The notes under the pieces were generated by a model. It was not told where the DNA came from, made no database searches, and saw only the letters and a list, made by a program, of their open reading frames with translations. The translations under genes and the position numbers were made by a program. Of a stretch of 6,272 nucleotides of DNA, positions 5,180 through 6,272 are shown piece after piece; position 1 is the stretch's first letter, and each line of letters begins with the position of its first letter. The stretch is from positions 1 through 6,272 of the forward strand of contig DAOWNK010000193.1 of the NCBI GenBank assembly GCA_030642635.1. Direction: 5' to 3'. This DNA comes from Pirellulales bacterium (lineage in GTDB: Bacteria > Planctomycetota > Planctomycetia > Pirellulales > Thermoguttaceae).

Positions 5180-6272
5180 TTATAATCGTTTCACCGCGTC
5201 GAAGCGGCATACCTCGAAGCAGCGGCCGCACTTTATGCACTGCTGCTGGTCGATCAGGTGCGGTTCCTTTCGGTTGCCCGATATGCACCCCACCGGGCAG
5301 TTCCTTGCACAGGTAGTGCAGCCGATGCACTTTTCCGGGTCGATTTCGTAACGGATCAGCGCGACGCATTTCCGCGCCGGACATCGTTTGTCTACCACAT
5401 GTGCGAGGTACTCGTCGCGATAGTGTGTAAGCGTACTGAGCACCGGGTTCGGCGCCGCGCGGCCCAGGCCGCACAACGACGCCTTTTTTACCAGCTTGGC
5501 CAGCCGTTCGAGCCGGTCCAGGTCTTCCAGCGTTCCCTTGCCGGTGGTAATCCGTTCGAGGATTTCGAGCATCCGCTTGGTGCCTTCTCGGCAAGGGGTG
5601 CACTTTCCGCACGACTCGTCCTGCGAGAAGGTGACGAAGAACTTTGCGATATCGACCATGCAATCGTCTTCGTCCAGCACGATCATTCCGCCGCTTCCCA
5701 TGATGGAGCCGGCATGGTTGAGCGTGTCGAAGTCGAGCCGCAGATCGAGCGAGTCAGCCGTAAGGCAGCCGCCGGCCGGGCCGCCGGTCTGCACTGCTTT
5801 GAGTTTCTTTCCGCCGGCCACCCCGCCGCCGATCTCGTTGACCACCTCTCGGATCGTGGTGCCCATGGGCACTTCGACCAGCCCGGTGTGCCGCACCTTT
5901 CCGGCCAGTGCGAACACCTTTGTGCCGCCGCTTGCCTCGGTGCCCATCTGCCGGAACCACTCGGCCCCGTAGTTGATAATCGCCGGCACGTTGGCGAAGG
6001 TCTCGACGTTGTTTATCACGGTGGGTTTTTTCCACAGGCCGTGCTGTGTGGGGTACGGCGGGCGGATTCGCGGTTGGCCTCGCTCGCCTTCAATGGAATG
6101 GATCAGCGCCGTTTCCTCGCCGCATACGTAAGCCCCGGCGCCGAGCCGAATCTCCAGATCGAAATCGAACCCCGAACCAAGTATGTCCTTGCCCAACAGT
6201 CCCCACCGACGGCACTGGTCGATGGCGTGTTGGATTCGTTTGATAGCCAACGGGTACTCGGCCCGAACGTAA
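5180..6272 (-). CDS. hydB: HydB/HndC, NuoF-like NADH/FMN flavoprotein subunit (5' end off window)
   Basis: The frame runs off the right edge; 363 residues of a protein usually near 600 are visible, so the N-terminal thioredoxin-like [2Fe-2S] domain and most of the NADH-binding part are missing. The first visible residues, YVRAEYP, match the NuoF core, followed by GAGAYVCGEETALI and EGERGQPRIRPPYP (about 44-74) of the FMN/NADH domain. The N3-type [4Fe-4S] site is SCGKCTPC (C221, C224, C227) with C267. CPARKC (C297, C302) may be part of the structural metal site reported in this family. A C-terminal ferredoxin-like domain has C315/318/321/325 and C345/348/351/355, the feature that separates hydrogenase or bifurcating HydB from ordinary NuoF. 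It is the presumed site of NAD(H) reaction and flavin-based bifurcation, feeding HydA. The stop lies two bases before hydA. Confidence 0.95.
   Translation of the reverse strand, partial: YVRAEYPLAIKRIQHAIDQCRRWGLLGKDILGSGFDFDLEIRLGAGAYVCGEETALIHSIEGERGQPRIRPPYPTQHGLWKKPTVINNVETFANVPAIINYGAEWFRQMGTEASGGTKVFALAGKVRHTGLVEVPMGTTIREVVNEIGGGVAGGKKLKAVQTGGPAGGCLTADSLDLRLDFDTLNHAGSIMGSGGMIVLDEDDCMVDIAKFFVTFSQDESCGKCTPCREGTKRMLEILERITTGKGTLEDLDRLERLAKLVKKASLCGLGRAAPNPVLSTLTHYRDEYLAHVVDKRCPARKCVALIRYEIDPEKCIGCTTCARNCPVGCISGNRKEPHLIDQQQCIKCGRCFEVCRFDAVKRL

Noticed and set aside
5178..5663. In-frame 162-codon upstream extension of hydA
   Set aside because: It lies fully inside hydB on the same strand in another frame, is rich in Arg, Pro and Gly as out-of-frame GC-rich sequence tends to be, and the conserved HydA N-terminus starts at the ATG at 5175-5177.
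1..6272. CRISPR array, tRNA or rRNA genes, insertion sequence
   Set aside because: No regularly spaced repeat series, cloverleaf, ribosomal RNA segment or transposase motif was seen on either strand.

Overview
The window looks like chromosome from a strictly anaerobic, fairly GC-rich bacterium. The main evidence is an operon for an NAD(H)-linked, probably electron-bifurcating [FeFe] hydrogenase, an oxygen-sensitive enzyme of fermenters, acetogens and similar anaerobes. Nothing in the sequence fixes the phylum.

Layout, from the right edge leftwards (most genes are on the minus strand). 6272-5180 is the 3' part of hydB, the NuoF-like flavoprotein subunit, cut by the window edge. 5177-3420 is hydA, the catalytic [FeFe] subunit of 585 aa with a full set of accessory cluster motifs. 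3423-2881 is hydC, the NuoE-like [2Fe-2S] subunit, which overlaps hydA by four bases (ATGA). A spacer (2880-2653) holds a possible weak terminator and a candidate promoter. Then come rloA (2652-1387, ABC-type ATPase) and rloB (1380-745, TOPRIM-like), separated by 6 bases; the pair resembles RloAB/AbiL-type anti-phage systems. A 185-bp spacer (744-560) holds a pair of inverted, internally palindromic GC-rich repeats (616-701). On the plus strand, 2-559 is the C-terminal part of an AAA_14/DUF4143-type ATPase cut by the left edge. It converges on rloB.

The most unusual observation is a 29-bp direct repeat (26/29 identical) at 728-756 and 2885-2913. The right copy is the very end of the hydC coding sequence. 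The left copy overlaps the end of rloB, supplies its last three codons and stop, and is read in the same frame as in hydC (YLK-stop-ARAGENA-stop against YLKKARAEEK-stop). The repeats bracket exactly rloA and rloB, which are visibly less GC-rich than the hydrogenase genes. The simplest reading is that a roughly 2.16-kb two-gene defence cassette inserted at the 3' end of hydC, duplicated or carried in the hydC tail, and left the host gene intact. No integrase or transposase lies between the repeats. On this reading the hairpin pair at 616-701 was once immediately downstream of the hydrogenase operon.

How the genes work together: HydB (NADH/FMN/FeS), HydA (H-cluster) and HydC ([2Fe-2S]) would form one soluble complex linking H2 to NAD(H) and ferredoxin. 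RloA and RloB would form a separate ATPase-nuclease type defence unit. The convergent DUF4143 protein is probably accessory and functionally unrelated.
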